Assembly: GCA_018396725.1 (NCBI GenBank)
Contig: JAGTRC010000004.1
Coordinates: 36,010-100,009 of the forward strand
Source of the DNA: Candidatus Bathyarchaeota archaeon
Lineage (GTDB): Archaea; Thermoproteota; Bathyarchaeia; 40CM-2-53-6; DTGE01
Length of the DNA: 64,000 nucleotides
Reading direction: 5' to 3'
This document shows positions 16,292 to 24,147 of this stretch, in pieces. The notes beneath the pieces are model-generated. The model searched no databases. It was not told the origin of the DNA and worked only from the letters and a program-made list of their open reading frames with translations. How positions within the stretch are numbered: the first letter of the stretch is position 1; the number at the start of each line of letters is the position of its first letter. Made by a program: the position numbers and the translations under genes.

Positions 16292-17566
16292 GTGGAGAAG
16301 AACATCCGCGTCGACTACATAGCCAGGGTTGAGGGCCAGGGAGAACTTACGATAAAGGTTGTGGATGGGACGCCTGAAACCGTGCAGTTCGGCATATTCG
16401 AACCTCCGAAGTTCTTCGAGGCCTTCCTCGTAGGGAGGGATTTCAGGGAGATCCACGAGCTCACCTCCAGGATCTGTGGCATATGCCCGGTGCCGCATCA
16501 GATAGCAGCCCTGAGGGCCGTCGAGAAGGCGGTGGGGATCGAGGTGGACGAGTATACGAGGCAGCTGAGGAGGCTTATGAACTTCGGATCCCACCTGCAA
16601 AGCCACGTGTTAAACCTATACCTTCTAGCCGCGCCGGATTACCTGGGCTACGAGAGCGCGATATCCCTAGCGAGGGATAACCCGGAGCTACTGAAGAAAG
16701 GCTTGAAGTTGAAGAAGCTGGGCAACGACATAATCGAGGTGGTGGGGGGGAGGGCCGTACACCCCGTATCGGCTGTGGTTGGAGGGTTCACCCATACCCC
16801 GAGCAGGGCGAAGCTGGAGGATCTGAAGGACCGGCTCAGAGAGGCTAGGAGGGACTCGGAGGAGACCGTGCGGCTTTTCTCAGAGCTCGATCTCCCGGAT
16901 TTCGAGAGGAACGAGGAGCAGATAGCCCTGACCCGTGGAGGGGAGTACCCCATAAACGAGGGTACGTTGAAGTCCACGGGGGGCTTAGAGGCCGGGGAGG
17001 ACGAATACAGGAGATACATAAAGGAGGTTCAAGTCGACTATTCCTGGGCTAAGCACTCCATAGTGGAGGGAAGGGGCTCATTCATGGTTGGGCCGTTGCC
17101 GAGGGTGAACTTGAATTACAGGGTTCTCTCCGATGGAGCTAGGGAGGCCGCTGAGGCTGCCGGGTTTAAACCTGTGGTTCACAGACCTTTCGAAGCGCTG
17201 CTCGCCAGGGCCATAGAGGTCTTAAACGCCGTCGAGCAGTCAATCCTAATAATCGAGGATCTTCCTAAGGGTAAAGCTGTCCGGGAGGATGCGTTTAAGC
17301 CGAGGTCGGGTTTCGGATGCGCCGTGGTGGAGGCTCCCAGGGGGCTGCTCTACCACGCCTATAAGGTAAACGATAAAGGCCTAGTGGAGGAGGCGGATAT
17401 AGTAACCCCTACCGCCATGAACGCGAGGAACATAGAGGAGGACTTGAAGGGCTACCTTCCCACCATAGCCGATCTGCGGGAGGAGGAGATGATCCTTAGA
17501 TGCGAGATGCTGGTGAGAGCATACGACCCATGCATCTCCTGCTCGGTGCATGTCCATAGAGCTTGA
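16292..17566 (+). CDS. hydA: Group 3b [NiFe]-hydrogenase large (alpha) subunit
   Basis: A 424-residue catalytic subunit. The N-terminal L1 motif RICGICPVPH (about residues 61-70) and the C-terminal L2 motif DPCISCSVH supply the four nickel-iron cysteines. Only four residues (VHRA) follow the final histidine, the site where a maturation endopeptidase would cut, so the removable tail is very short. Starts with GTG. The order beta-gamma-delta-alpha is the standard Pyrococcus-type sulfhydrogenase operon, a cytoplasmic enzyme coupling H2 with NADP(H) or elemental sulfur/polysulfide reduction. HypE is encoded in the window; the endopeptidase is not. Confidence 0.94.
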   Translation: MEKNIRVDYIARVEGQGELTIKVVDGTPETVQFGIFEPPKFFEAFLVGRDFREIHELTSRICGICPVPHQIAALRAVEKAVGIEVDEYTRQLRRLMNFGSHLQSHVLNLYLLAAPDYLGYESAISLARDNPELLKKGLKLKKLGNDIIEVVGGRAVHPVSAVVGGFTHTPSRAKLEDLKDRLREARRDSEETVRLFSELDLPDFERNEEQIALTRGGEYPINEGTLKSTGGLEAGEDEYRRYIKEVQVDYSWAKHSIVEGRGSFMVGPLPRVNLNYRVLSDGAREAAEAAGFKPVVHRPFEALLARAIEVLNAVEQSILIIEDLPKGKAVREDAFKPRSGFGCAVVEAPRGLLYHAYKVNDKGLVEEADIVTPTAMNARNIEEDLKGYLPTIADLREEEMILRCEMLVRAYDPCISCSVHVHRA

Positions 17567-17583
17567 TAAACGGATCTGGCGGC

Positions 17584-18267
17584 TCACCCCACCTCTATCT
17601 TGTCCCTATCGAGGTTGAAGAGCTCCATGAGCTTTTCAGCCATGCCCCTTATACCCTCCCAGCTTAGGGGCTCGGAGTCTATTATGGCTGCGGCCCTCGA
17701 TCCGGCCGCCGCTCCCTCAGGGTCGAAGTTCCTGTAGAGCGTTTCGAACCTGGATCCGGCTTCGCCGTAGTCCACATCACTCCTGGTTAAGAGGTATATG
17801 GCGAAGTTAACAGCCGAGTATATCCTCCTACGATCGGTATCAGCTATGTGGCTGTAGGCTCCGCCCTCCATGTCAAGGTAGGTTAGATTGTTCTCAAAGT
17901 AGTCCTTTAGAAGCCCCTCCGCCCTCAACCCCCTAATCTTGAGCTCCCTCATAACCCATCTCACCGATAGGAGCGCGTTGATCCAGGAGACTGTCAGGTG
18001 GTCGCTACTCCCGGCTTTTGGTGAGGCCCTCAACAGGGAGCGGTTCCTCTCGCCTTGGGCCATGAAGGCCCCCCTTAGAAGCTCGAAAGCCAAGTCCCCT
18101 GTATCGCATCTACTTGGGGAGTACTCGACCTTAACCTTCTTCCCGGCACCCCCCGATAGGTTCGCCCTGAGCGGTAGGTGGTCCCTGGGGGATAGTATAA
18201 CCTTTAGCTTAGTAGCCTCTTTAACCTCCTCGACGAGGTTTACGATCAAGCCTACGTCGAGGGACAT
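17584..18267 (-). CDS. Uncharacterised protein
   Basis: A 227-residue soluble protein that I do not recognise. Features are a charged N-terminal helix (LIVNLVEEVKEATKLKVIL), a basic patch PLRANLSGGAGKKVKVEYSP, and a predicted helical second half including DYFENNLTYLDMEGGAYSHI and FAIYLLTRSDVDYGEAGSRF. It has a single cysteine (SRCDTGD), so no metal site is evident. It is convergent with hydA (17 bases apart) and so is not part of the hydrogenase operon. A 55-base gap separates it from the next minus-strand gene upstream. Confidence 0.6.
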   Translation of the reverse strand: MSLDVGLIVNLVEEVKEATKLKVILSPRDHLPLRANLSGGAGKKVKVEYSPSRCDTGDLAFELLRGAFMAQGERNRSLLRASPKAGSSDHLTVSWINALLSVRWVMRELKIRGLRAEGLLKDYFENNLTYLDMEGGAYSHIADTDRRRIYSAVNFAIYLLTRSDVDYGEAGSRFETLYRNFDPEGAAAGSRAAAIIDSEPLSWEGIRGMAEKLMELFNLDRDKIEVG

Positions 18268-18322
18268 CCCGGCACAAACCTCCTCACGGGGCTAAATCCT
18301 TAACAGTTCGGGGGATCATCCC

Positions 18323-18664
18323 TCACTTCGGGTTTGAATCGGGCCTCTTGGCCCTACGTTTAATCTCCTTTGCAAACTCTAGTATTAGATGGTCTAGGAA
18401 GCCTATGAATTTTTCCTTATCATACATTATCAAAGCCTTATTCTCCTCTATCTGGTCCCTAATCTTCTCCAAGAATGGGTCCGCGCTTATACATGGGAGA
18501 CGCCTCGAGAGTTCCACCAGCCTGCTCAACCCGTCTATCAGCCTTAGAGGCCCATATAGATGGGGTTCATCAACGCATCCCCTCGCGCTCACCGCTAAGA
18601 AGGAGGCGAGCTCAAATAAGTATTCTTCACCCTCGGTGGAGCCGCCCAAACCTAACCCCTCCAT
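18323..18664 (-). CDS. Small helical protein, resembling DUF6092
   Basis: A 113-residue, mostly helical protein. YLFELASFLAVSARGCVDEP followed by HLYGPLRLIDGLSRLVELS fits my memory of the DUF6092 family (an ARG..(D/E)EP..YGP.RL core), but I am not certain of the number. A basic tail (KEIKRRAKRPDSNPK) ends the protein. The start overlaps the end of the nitroreductase gene by 13 bases on the same strand, so the two are probably cotranscribed. Function unknown. Confidence 0.6.
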   Translation of the reverse strand: MEGLGLGGSTEGEEYLFELASFLAVSARGCVDEPHLYGPLRLIDGLSRLVELSRRLPCISADPFLEKIRDQIEENKALIMYDKEKFIGFLDHLILEFAKEIKRRAKRPDSNPK

Positions 18665-19185
18665 CTCTCACCATAAACGTTACGGTAGGTTATCTCCTCC
18701 AATCCGAGCTTTGGAGGTCTCATCGGCTGCTCATCCGGCCAGCCTATCGCCAGCATGAGCTCGGGCTCAACCCCTCCAGGTATCTCGAGGATCTCCTTGA
18801 CGGCTGGGGTTGAGAAAGATTTGATGCAGCATCCCCCCAGCCCGAGCGCTTGAGCTGCCAGTAATATGTAGCCGGCCGCTATGGCGCAGTCAACTATGCT
18901 TAAATAGTCCCTGGCCACTATTCCCCCCAACTCATAGCTTCTCCCCCTATCGGAGCATACGATGATCGCTAGAGGCGCCCCGCCGAAGTATCCAGGCGAT
19001 ACCTTCCGGATCATCTCAAGGGTTGAAGGATCATCTACAACTATGAACCTCCAAGGCTGGATGTTGCCGGCTGTGGGTGCACATACACCGGCGTTGAGGA
19101 GTTTCTCCACCAACCCTTCAGGCACAGGGTCGGGCTTAAACCTTCTCACGCTCCTCCTGGAGGCTAGGACCTGGAAGAGATCCAT
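18652..19185 (-). CDS. Nitroreductase-family FMN protein
   Basis: A 177-residue member of the nitroreductase superfamily. It has the N-terminal FMN phosphate motif SRRSVRRFKPDPVP, GVCAPTAGNIQPWRFIVVDD (pattern APTAGN.QPW.F), VDCAIAAGYILLAAQALGLG and CCIKSFSTP, and an AIGWPDEQP end typical of small archaeal forms. Such enzymes bind FMN as dimers and transfer hydride from NAD(P)H, or in some branches from F420-related donors, to diverse acceptors; the substrate cannot be named. It is followed, with overlap, by the small DUF6092-like gene. Confidence 0.9.
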   Translation of the reverse strand: MDLFQVLASRRSVRRFKPDPVPEGLVEKLLNAGVCAPTAGNIQPWRFIVVDDPSTLEMIRKVSPGYFGGAPLAIIVCSDRGRSYELGGIVARDYLSIVDCAIAAGYILLAAQALGLGGCCIKSFSTPAVKEILEIPGGVEPELMLAIGWPDEQPMRPPKLGLEEITYRNVYGERWRG

Positions 19186-19270
19186 AAGCCCTCACCTCAG
19201 CCCTCTACCCGGTTAGTGGACCATCTAAACTAATTAAGGTTAACTTTAAATCCCACTCCACAGGGCATAT

Positions 19271-19831
19271 TTGCCTTTATTAGAGGAGGTTAACATAATA
19301 GAGATGGCTGGAGAGAGGATAGAGGTATTCCTTCCCAAGGCCTACTTCGTTACGAGCGGTGAGGGGCTCAGCGCCGAGTCACCGCTCAACGCCTTCGACA
19401 ACGCCTTAAGATCCGCCGGGGTGGATGCCTGCAACCTCGTCTACGTCTCCTCGATAATACCGAAGGATGCCGTGGAGGTGAAGAGGAGGAGGATAACCCC
19501 GGGAACCATAACATTCGCCGTCGTGGCCAGGATGGACGGTGATGAGGGCGAGGTTATAGGCGCTGGGATAGGCTACAGCAAATGCGAGAATAGGACTGGC
19601 CCCACCTACGGCTTCGTAGCCGAGAACCACGGCTACAAAGACTCCAAGACCATAGAGGACGAGCTCATGGGAAGGCTTCAGAGGATGGCCTCCTCCAGGG
19701 GTTTAAAGCTGGTTAACCCTAAGGTGGTGTCCAGGAGCATGAGGGTGCCGAAGGATAGATACGGCTGCTGCGTGGTGGCGTTCATATACCTCCCCCATAA
19801 CCTCTATCCAAGGAATGAGGATAAGGGATAA
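19271..19831 (+). CDS. pdaD: Pyruvoyl-dependent arginine decarboxylase
   Basis: A 186-residue proenzyme. NLVYVSSIIPKDA (near residue 56) contains the serine pair where self-cleavage creates the N-terminal pyruvoyl group of the alpha chain; SGEGLSAESPLNAFDNALRS and TGPTYGFVAENHGY are further family motifs. The product decarboxylates arginine to agmatine, the first step of archaeal polyamine synthesis. The TTG at 19271 lies about 25 bases after a TATA-like AACTTTAAATCC and would be leaderless; an ATG at 19304 preceded by GAGGAGGT is the alternative (175 residues). Deoxyhypusine synthase, which uses the polyamine spermidine, follows after 46 bases. Confidence 0.92.
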   Translation: MPLLEEVNIIEMAGERIEVFLPKAYFVTSGEGLSAESPLNAFDNALRSAGVDACNLVYVSSIIPKDAVEVKRRRITPGTITFAVVARMDGDEGEVIGAGIGYSKCENRTGPTYGFVAENHGYKDSKTIEDELMGRLQRMASSRGLKLVNPKVVSRSMRVPKDRYGCCVVAFIYLPHNLYPRNEDKG

Positions 19832-19877
19832 GGCTGCAGCCTCCCAGGCGCTATCCAACCTGACGGGATGAAGGGGG

Positions 19878-20942
19878 ATGGCCTCAATAAAGGATCGCGT
19901 CGGCCTTCCCAGGGTAACCCCTAGGCCCTTGGACCACGCCTCCGTGGAGGACCTAGTGGACCACATGGGGTCTTCGAACTCCTTTAACGCCAGGAGGCTT
20001 CACGAGGCCTGCGCCATATACGGGAAGATGATAACGGAGGACGCCACCATATGCCTAACCTTGGCGGGGGCCTTCACGCCCACGGGGTTAGGGATGGCTG
20101 TAAACTCGCTCATGGAGAAGGGATTGGTAGACTTCATAATCTCCACGGGCGCCAACCTTTACCACGACATCCACTTCGCCTTGGACCTCCCGGTGTATCA
20201 GGGCGATTTCAGGATGGATGATTCAGAGCTCCTGGAGAGGGGCTTGGTCAGGATCTACGACGTATTCATACCGGTGGAGGTGCTGCTGGAGACGGATCGC
20301 TTCATTAGAGGCGCGTTGAGGGATCTGGGCGGCAGGGTGGTCTCCAGCTCCCAGCTCCACCACCTTCTAGGCGAGAGATTGCTCGAGGTGGCGGGGCATC
20401 CTGAGAGGTCGATCCTCGCTAAGGCGGCATCATTGGACGTCCCGGTCTATACGCCCTCCCCCGGGGATTCATCCATAGGGCTTAACCTGGCGGCTGAGAA
20501 GCTTAGAGGTGAAGGGGTTGTGGTGGATCCGGACCTTGACGTGATAGAGACCTCCTCCATAGTCTATTCGAGCCGTAAAAACGGTGTGGTAATCCTCGGC
20601 GGGGGGGCTCCTAAAAACTTTTATATGCAGACGCAGCCGTTCCTCAGCCAGATCCTATCGATAAGTAAGGGAGGCCACGACTACTTCATCCAGATAACCA
20701 TGGACGCGCCCCATTGGGGCGGCTTATCCGGGGCAACCCATAACGAGGCCGTGTCATGGGGGAAGATGAACCCTAAAGAGATAGGGAACGGCGTCACAGT
20801 ATACTCCGACTTCACCTTAGCCGCACCAATCCTCTTCTCATACGCTTCACTCAAGTATGAGAGGCCCCTGAGACGCCTATACGCCGAACGGGAGAAACTC
20901 GTAGAGAACTTGAAGAACGAGGTGGAGATGAGAAACAGGTGA
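19878..20942 (+). CDS. dys: Deoxyhypusine synthase
   Basis: A 354-residue enzyme. NEAVSWGKMNP (near residue 295) contains the lysine that forms the covalent aminobutyl intermediate; CLTLAGAFTPTGLGMAV and STGANLYHDIHFAL are NAD-site motifs, and GDSSIGLNLA and ILGGGAPKNF complete the family pattern. It transfers the aminobutyl moiety of spermidine to a lysine of translation factor aIF5A, in the cytoplasm. Length is normal for archaeal enzymes. The gene for aIF5A is not in the window. It lies 46 bases after pdaD, probably on the same transcript, linking agmatine production to hypusination. Confidence 0.94.
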   Translation: MASIKDRVGLPRVTPRPLDHASVEDLVDHMGSSNSFNARRLHEACAIYGKMITEDATICLTLAGAFTPTGLGMAVNSLMEKGLVDFIISTGANLYHDIHFALDLPVYQGDFRMDDSELLERGLVRIYDVFIPVEVLLETDRFIRGALRDLGGRVVSSSQLHHLLGERLLEVAGHPERSILAKAASLDVPVYTPSPGDSSIGLNLAAEKLRGEGVVVDPDLDVIETSSIVYSSRKNGVVILGGGAPKNFYMQTQPFLSQILSISKGGHDYFIQITMDAPHWGGLSGATHNEAVSWGKMNPKEIGNGVTVYSDFTLAAPILFSYASLKYERPLRRLYAEREKLVENLKNEVEMRNR

Positions 20943-21098
20943 GGATCGAGTTGAATCTGTGGAAACCCTCCCAACACCAGTCACTTAAGGTTACCTATCC
21001 TATCCTCCGCCAGCCCCTCCAATGATCCATAGATTCGGATAACCATCCGATAAACCTTCGGAAGCCGAGCGACACCACTTACTTATTTAAGCTCATAT

Positions 21099-21872
21099 AT
21101 GATTCCCCGGATTAGGATTAAAGGAGCGCTCGAGGGGGAGGCTGTGGGTATGTTCCACGTCGATCATGGGATCATCGTCGCATGCGACGTCGAGGGCTTG
21201 AGGGCCCTAGAGAAACTCGTCGAATCCACCTCCAGCCTAGAGTTCATAGCGGGCTATAAAGTGGGCTCGCCGCTCGCCATCCGGTATGGTTTAAGGAGGG
21301 TAAACAGGATCATCAAGGAGTTTTCACCCCTCCCAGTAATATATGATCATCAGAAGTACGGCACGGATATACCCGAGATATGCGCGGGGCCCCAGCTGAA
21401 GGCTATAGAAGCCTCAAAGATTGAAGGGTTGATAATATTCCCCCAGGCGGGGATAGAAACCCTGAGGAGGACGGTGGAGTCATGCCTAGAAGCTGGGATA
21501 ACTCCGATAGTGGGCGGCGAGATGACGCATAAGGGATACTTAGAGGGGGAGGGCGGCTATATATCGGGCGATGCCCCAGATAGGATTTATAGGAACGCCG
21601 CGGCCCTAGGCGTGACCCATTTCGTGGTGCCGGGTAATAAGCCCGCCTCGATAGAACGCTATAAGAGAATAATAGAGATGGAGGGGGTAGGGAACCCGGT
21701 GTTCATGTTCCCGGGAGTAGGGAGAAGCCAGGGAGGCGATGTTAAAGCAGCCCTTAAAGCCGCCAAGCCGCACAGGGGCTTCCCCATAATCGGCCGGGGG
21801 ATCTATGGAGAACCCGACCCGAGGGAGGCCGCCGTGGAATTCTGGCGGATGATCCAGGAGGAAATGGAATAA
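21099..21872 (+). CDS. Orotidine 5'-phosphate decarboxylase-like (OMPDC/HUMPS) protein
   Basis: A 257-residue TIM-barrel protein. The OMPDC catalytic set is visible: D in ACDVEG, K in GYKVGSPL, and DHQKYGTDIP as the archaeal version of the DxKxxD array; the phosphate loop is GFPIIGRGIYG. OMP decarboxylase makes UMP in pyrimidine synthesis. The protein is longer than typical archaeal PyrF (about 210-230) and the motif spacing is slightly altered, so another HUMPS-family role is possible. A TATA-like CTTATTTAAGC lies only about 12 bases before the ATG at 21099. The true start may therefore be downstream, for example the ATG at 21150 (MFHVDHG). Confidence 0.75.
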   Translation: MIPRIRIKGALEGEAVGMFHVDHGIIVACDVEGLRALEKLVESTSSLEFIAGYKVGSPLAIRYGLRRVNRIIKEFSPLPVIYDHQKYGTDIPEICAGPQLKAIEASKIEGLIIFPQAGIETLRRTVESCLEAGITPIVGGEMTHKGYLEGEGGYISGDAPDRIYRNAAALGVTHFVVPGNKPASIERYKRIIEMEGVGNPVFMFPGVGRSQGGDVKAALKAAKPHRGFPIIGRGIYGEPDPREAAVEFWRMIQEEME

Positions 21873-21930
21873 AGCTTAATTCCATCCCTCAGCGAATCTA
21901 TATATGCGCCTGAAACGCTCCGGGTTAAGG

Positions 21931-22049
21931 GCTCCGGTGGAGGCGGCTCCGCCGAATGTAGCCCGGCCAAGCATAGCGGCCTTATTTCCCCGGCGGAGGG
22001 GAAAGGCCAATCGAGCCGTTGATCGCGGGTTCAAATCCCGCCCGGAGCA
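21931..22049 (+). tRNA. tRNA-Glu(TTC) with two introns (10/11 and 34/35)
   Basis: Acceptor GCTCCGG/CCGGAGC, T arm GCGGG-TTCAAAT-CCCGC, discriminator A, no encoded CCA. The gene is 119 nt and splices to 76. Intron 1 is 21941-21956 (16 nt), inside the D arm: central helix CGGT/GCCG with bulges GG^A and AA^T. Intron 2 is 21984-22010 (27 nt), within the anticodon: central helix GGCC/GGCC, bulges TT^A and AA^T, and inner stem TTTCCCC/GGGGAAA. Removing it gives loop CTTTCGA with anticodon TTC and stem GCGGC/GCCGT. The BHB splice rule (cut after base two of each bulge) and the expected cloverleaf agree at both sites. Confidence 0.92.
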
Positions 22050-22298
22050 CTAATTTTAATTAAGCTTAGAAGGCCCTCACCTCGTTCTTCTCCACCGTTC
22101 TCTCCCCGTCCTCGCGTTTACGTTCAAAAGTCCTTAATCCTAGTCGATAGCGGCTTATATTTATGGATTTCAAGTCAACTTAGCCTAGAATAGCTTCATG
22201 TAATCTTCGGCGAGAGAAAACACTACAGAACTTTACTCCTTGTAGGAGGCTTGGAGAAGAAGCTGATGAGGAGTAGGGGGTTTGAACTCGGGGTTTGG

Positions 22299-22412
22299 AG
22301 CCCCGGGCGGGCTTCGAACCCGCGGCCTACGGCTCTCCTTGGACGGCTTAGCCCATACAAGGATCGACCGGAGGCTGCCGTCCGTCGCTCTACCGGGCTA
22401 AGCTACCGGGGC
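22299..22412 (-). tRNA. tRNA-Thr(TGT) with two introns (30/31 and 37/38)
   Basis: Acceptor GCCCCGG/CCGGGGC, T arm GCGGG-TTCGAAG-CCCGC, discriminator T (usual for archaeal Thr), CCA encoded at 22298-22296. The gene is 114 nt and splices to 74. Intron 1 is 22381-22363 (19 nt), in the 5' anticodon stem: central helix CGAC/GTCG, bulges GG^A and AT^C, inner stem CGG/CCG. Intron 2 is 22355-22335 (21 nt) at the canonical site: helix CTTG/CAAG (or CCTT/AAGG), with one bulge of four rather than three bases. The mature arm is ACGGC-CTTGTAA-GCCGT. The T loop ends in G rather than T. Confidence 0.9.
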
Positions 22413-22649
22413 ATATATAGGGAAACAATTAATAGAAGTCAATGGCGTTCATAAATAACCTTTGTCGTCCTCCTCGTTTTCCTCGCTTTCCGAAATCGGT
22501 GGGGGCCCCTCCTTTGGGGGCTACGATCCTAAGAGCCGCGTTTAGGTATGCCTCCGGATCCATCGCCCCATCTCATATGTGCTTCATGGGGCTCCCTCCA
22601 TTATGGAAGGTATATTTTTATCTGGGTTAATCGCTTAAATTGGGGGTAA

Positions 22650-22745
22650 GCCGGGGTGGCTCAGCTGTGGTCAGACCCTTCCGAAGCGGGCTTAAGCGTT
22701 GGACTCATAATCCAAAGGTCGCGGGTTCGACTCCCGCCCCCGGCA
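22650..22745 (+). tRNA. tRNA with CAT anticodon (probably elongator Met), intron at 22/23
   Basis: Acceptor GCCGGGG/CCCCGGC, anticodon arm TTGGA-CTCATAA-TCCAA, T arm GCGGG-TTCGACT-CCCGC, discriminator A, CCA encoded at 22746-22748. The gene is 96 nt and splices to 76. The intron is 22675-22694 (20 nt) in the D stem. Removing it restores GCTC/GAGC; the precursor pairs GGTC/GGCT (two wobbles) with bulges AG^A and TA^A and an inner CTT/AAG hairpin. A TATA element (TATATTTTTATC, about 22611-22622) lies upstream. A CAT anticodon could also belong to tRNA-Ile2 (agmatidine-modified); the initiator is unlikely because C1-G72 type features are absent. Confidence 0.88.
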
Positions 22746-22918
22746 CCATGGAGGGCCGATGAGTTTTCACCCCTTACTTCCAGGATTCAGTCCAGCTCGC
22801 CGATATATCATGATTTAGCCTCTATCAGCTTCGCCGTTTCCTCAGCCTTCAATTTCTGCGGGCTTGCCCTCGTTTTCGACTGAATGACTGATCAGGTCGT
22901 ACAAATACCCTATTTGAC

Positions 22919-23617
22919 TTATGGGCTGTTCCTTTCCAGGATTTCTATTCGACCCGTGCTCTTCCCCACTATCACCTTATCTGCGAGATTGAGGAATAAT
23001 CCCGTCTCTAATACGCCAGGGATCCTCCTCAACCCCTCCTCGATTTTATAGGGGTCCTCTATGGTTCCCACGTCCAGGTCGACTATGTAGTTGCCGTTAT
23101 CGGTTACTATGGGTCCCAGCTTACCTGTGCCCTCCCTCACCTCGGGTTTTCCAAGCCTCCTCAACTGTTTAAGGCAGAATCCTAGGGCGAACGGCAGGAC
23201 CTCTAAGGGGATCTTCCAGCTCAGCTTATCGGCTAGTTTCCCTTCCTCTATGATTATTATGCGCTTATCCGATGCTGAGGCCACTATCTTCTCCCTCAGG
23301 AGTGCTCCCCCTCCCCCCTTGATCATGTTCAGGGAGGTCCTCTCCACCTGGTCCGCTCCATCCACATCCAAGTCTAGGCTAGGGGCCTCGTTCAGCGTGG
23401 TCAGGGGTATTCCATGCTCCATGCATAGGAGCTCCGTCTTAACCGATGTGGGTACGGCCTTGACGGCTATCCCTTCCTCCTTCAACCTTACGCCTAGTGC
23501 CTCGATGAACTTTGCGACGGCTCTCCCGCTCCCGATGCCCAGCTTCATCCCGTCCTCGACGTAGTCCAGGGCGGCCTTCGCCGCTAGGATCCTCTCCTCA
23601 TCTCCATGCACGCTCAA
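22919..23617 (-). CDS. rpiA: Ribose-5-phosphate isomerase A
   Basis: A 232-residue enzyme interconverting ribose 5-phosphate and ribulose 5-phosphate. Motifs: LGIGSGRAVAKFIEALG for the phosphate (about residues 26-42), DLDVDGADQVE with the catalytic aspartates (near 82), and MIKGGGGALLREKIVASAS with the catalytic base and lysine (near 98). The TTG start lies at the 3' end of the coiled-coil gene just upstream, leaving a two-base gap, so the two are cotranscribed. In archaea without an oxidative pentose phosphate path it supplies ribose from ribulose 5-phosphate made by other routes. Confidence 0.93.
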   Translation of the reverse strand: MSVHGDEERILAAKAALDYVEDGMKLGIGSGRAVAKFIEALGVRLKEEGIAVKAVPTSVKTELLCMEHGIPLTTLNEAPSLDLDVDGADQVERTSLNMIKGGGGALLREKIVASASDKRIIIIEEGKLADKLSWKIPLEVLPFALGFCLKQLRRLGKPEVREGTGKLGPIVTDNGNYIVDLDVGTIEDPYKIEEGLRRIPGVLETGLFLNLADKVIVGKSTGRIEILERNSP

Positions 23618-23619
23618 GG

Positions 23620-24147
23620 TTAGCCTTCAACCTCCATCTCCTCGAGCTTCTCCATAGCCCTAAGTATCTCATCTTTTAGGGGCTTCAACCCCTCCGATGC
23701 GGGGGCTTCCCTCTTCGTCCTAGAGGGCTCTCTAGGGGGCTTCAATAAGGGTATGGCCTCCTCCCCTATGGAGGCTGCAAGCTCCCCCATGGCCTCTTCA
23801 ACCGCCCTGATGCGTTCCCAGTATCCCTTGTAGAGGGAGTCCCTTACCCTGCGTAACTCGAGGAGCCTGAGGATCCTGGTATACCTGTCGATGTCGTCCT
23901 CCAACCTCTCAAGCTCAATGCGATATTTGGAGCTGAGCCTCTCGACCTCGCCGCTGGTGATCAGGCCCTTCTCCCCAGCCTTCCCTATAACGTCTAATAG
24001 GATGCGGATCAGCCCCCTCTCCAAGGTGTAGAGTTTCAGGGTGGACTCAACATCCTCAAAGGACGTTTTAACCTCCCTTACCCCCTTCTCATCCACCTTC
24101 CCGCGCCTAAATATGCCTTTGAAGCTGAACTTCAAGCTCTTCACCAT
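23620..24147 (-). CDS. Uncharacterised coiled-coil protein
   Basis: A 175-residue, highly charged protein that I cannot place in a family. A short basic N-terminus (KSLKFSFKGIFRRGK) precedes a long helical region (about 30-125) rich in leucine, arginine and glutamate with heptad-like spacing (LSSKYRIELERLEDDIDRY), a proline-rich linker (PLLKPPREPS) and a C-terminal helix (LKDEILRAMEKLEEMEVEG). The general shape recalls ESCRT-III/CdvB-like proteins but no diagnostic motif is present, so that is only a suggestion. Operon partner of rpiA. Confidence 0.6.
   Translation of the reverse strand: MVKSLKFSFKGIFRRGKVDEKGVREVKTSFEDVESTLKLYTLERGLIRILLDVIGKAGEKGLITSGEVERLSSKYRIELERLEDDIDRYTRILRLLELRRVRDSLYKGYWERIRAVEEAMGELAASIGEEAIPLLKPPREPSRTKREAPASEGLKPLKDEILRAMEKLEEMEVEG

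Noticed and set aside
22442..22630. A 62-codon frame between tRNA-Thr and tRNA-Met
   Set aside because: No protein-like features; the region holds tRNA promoters and a GC hairpin (22505-22521) instead.
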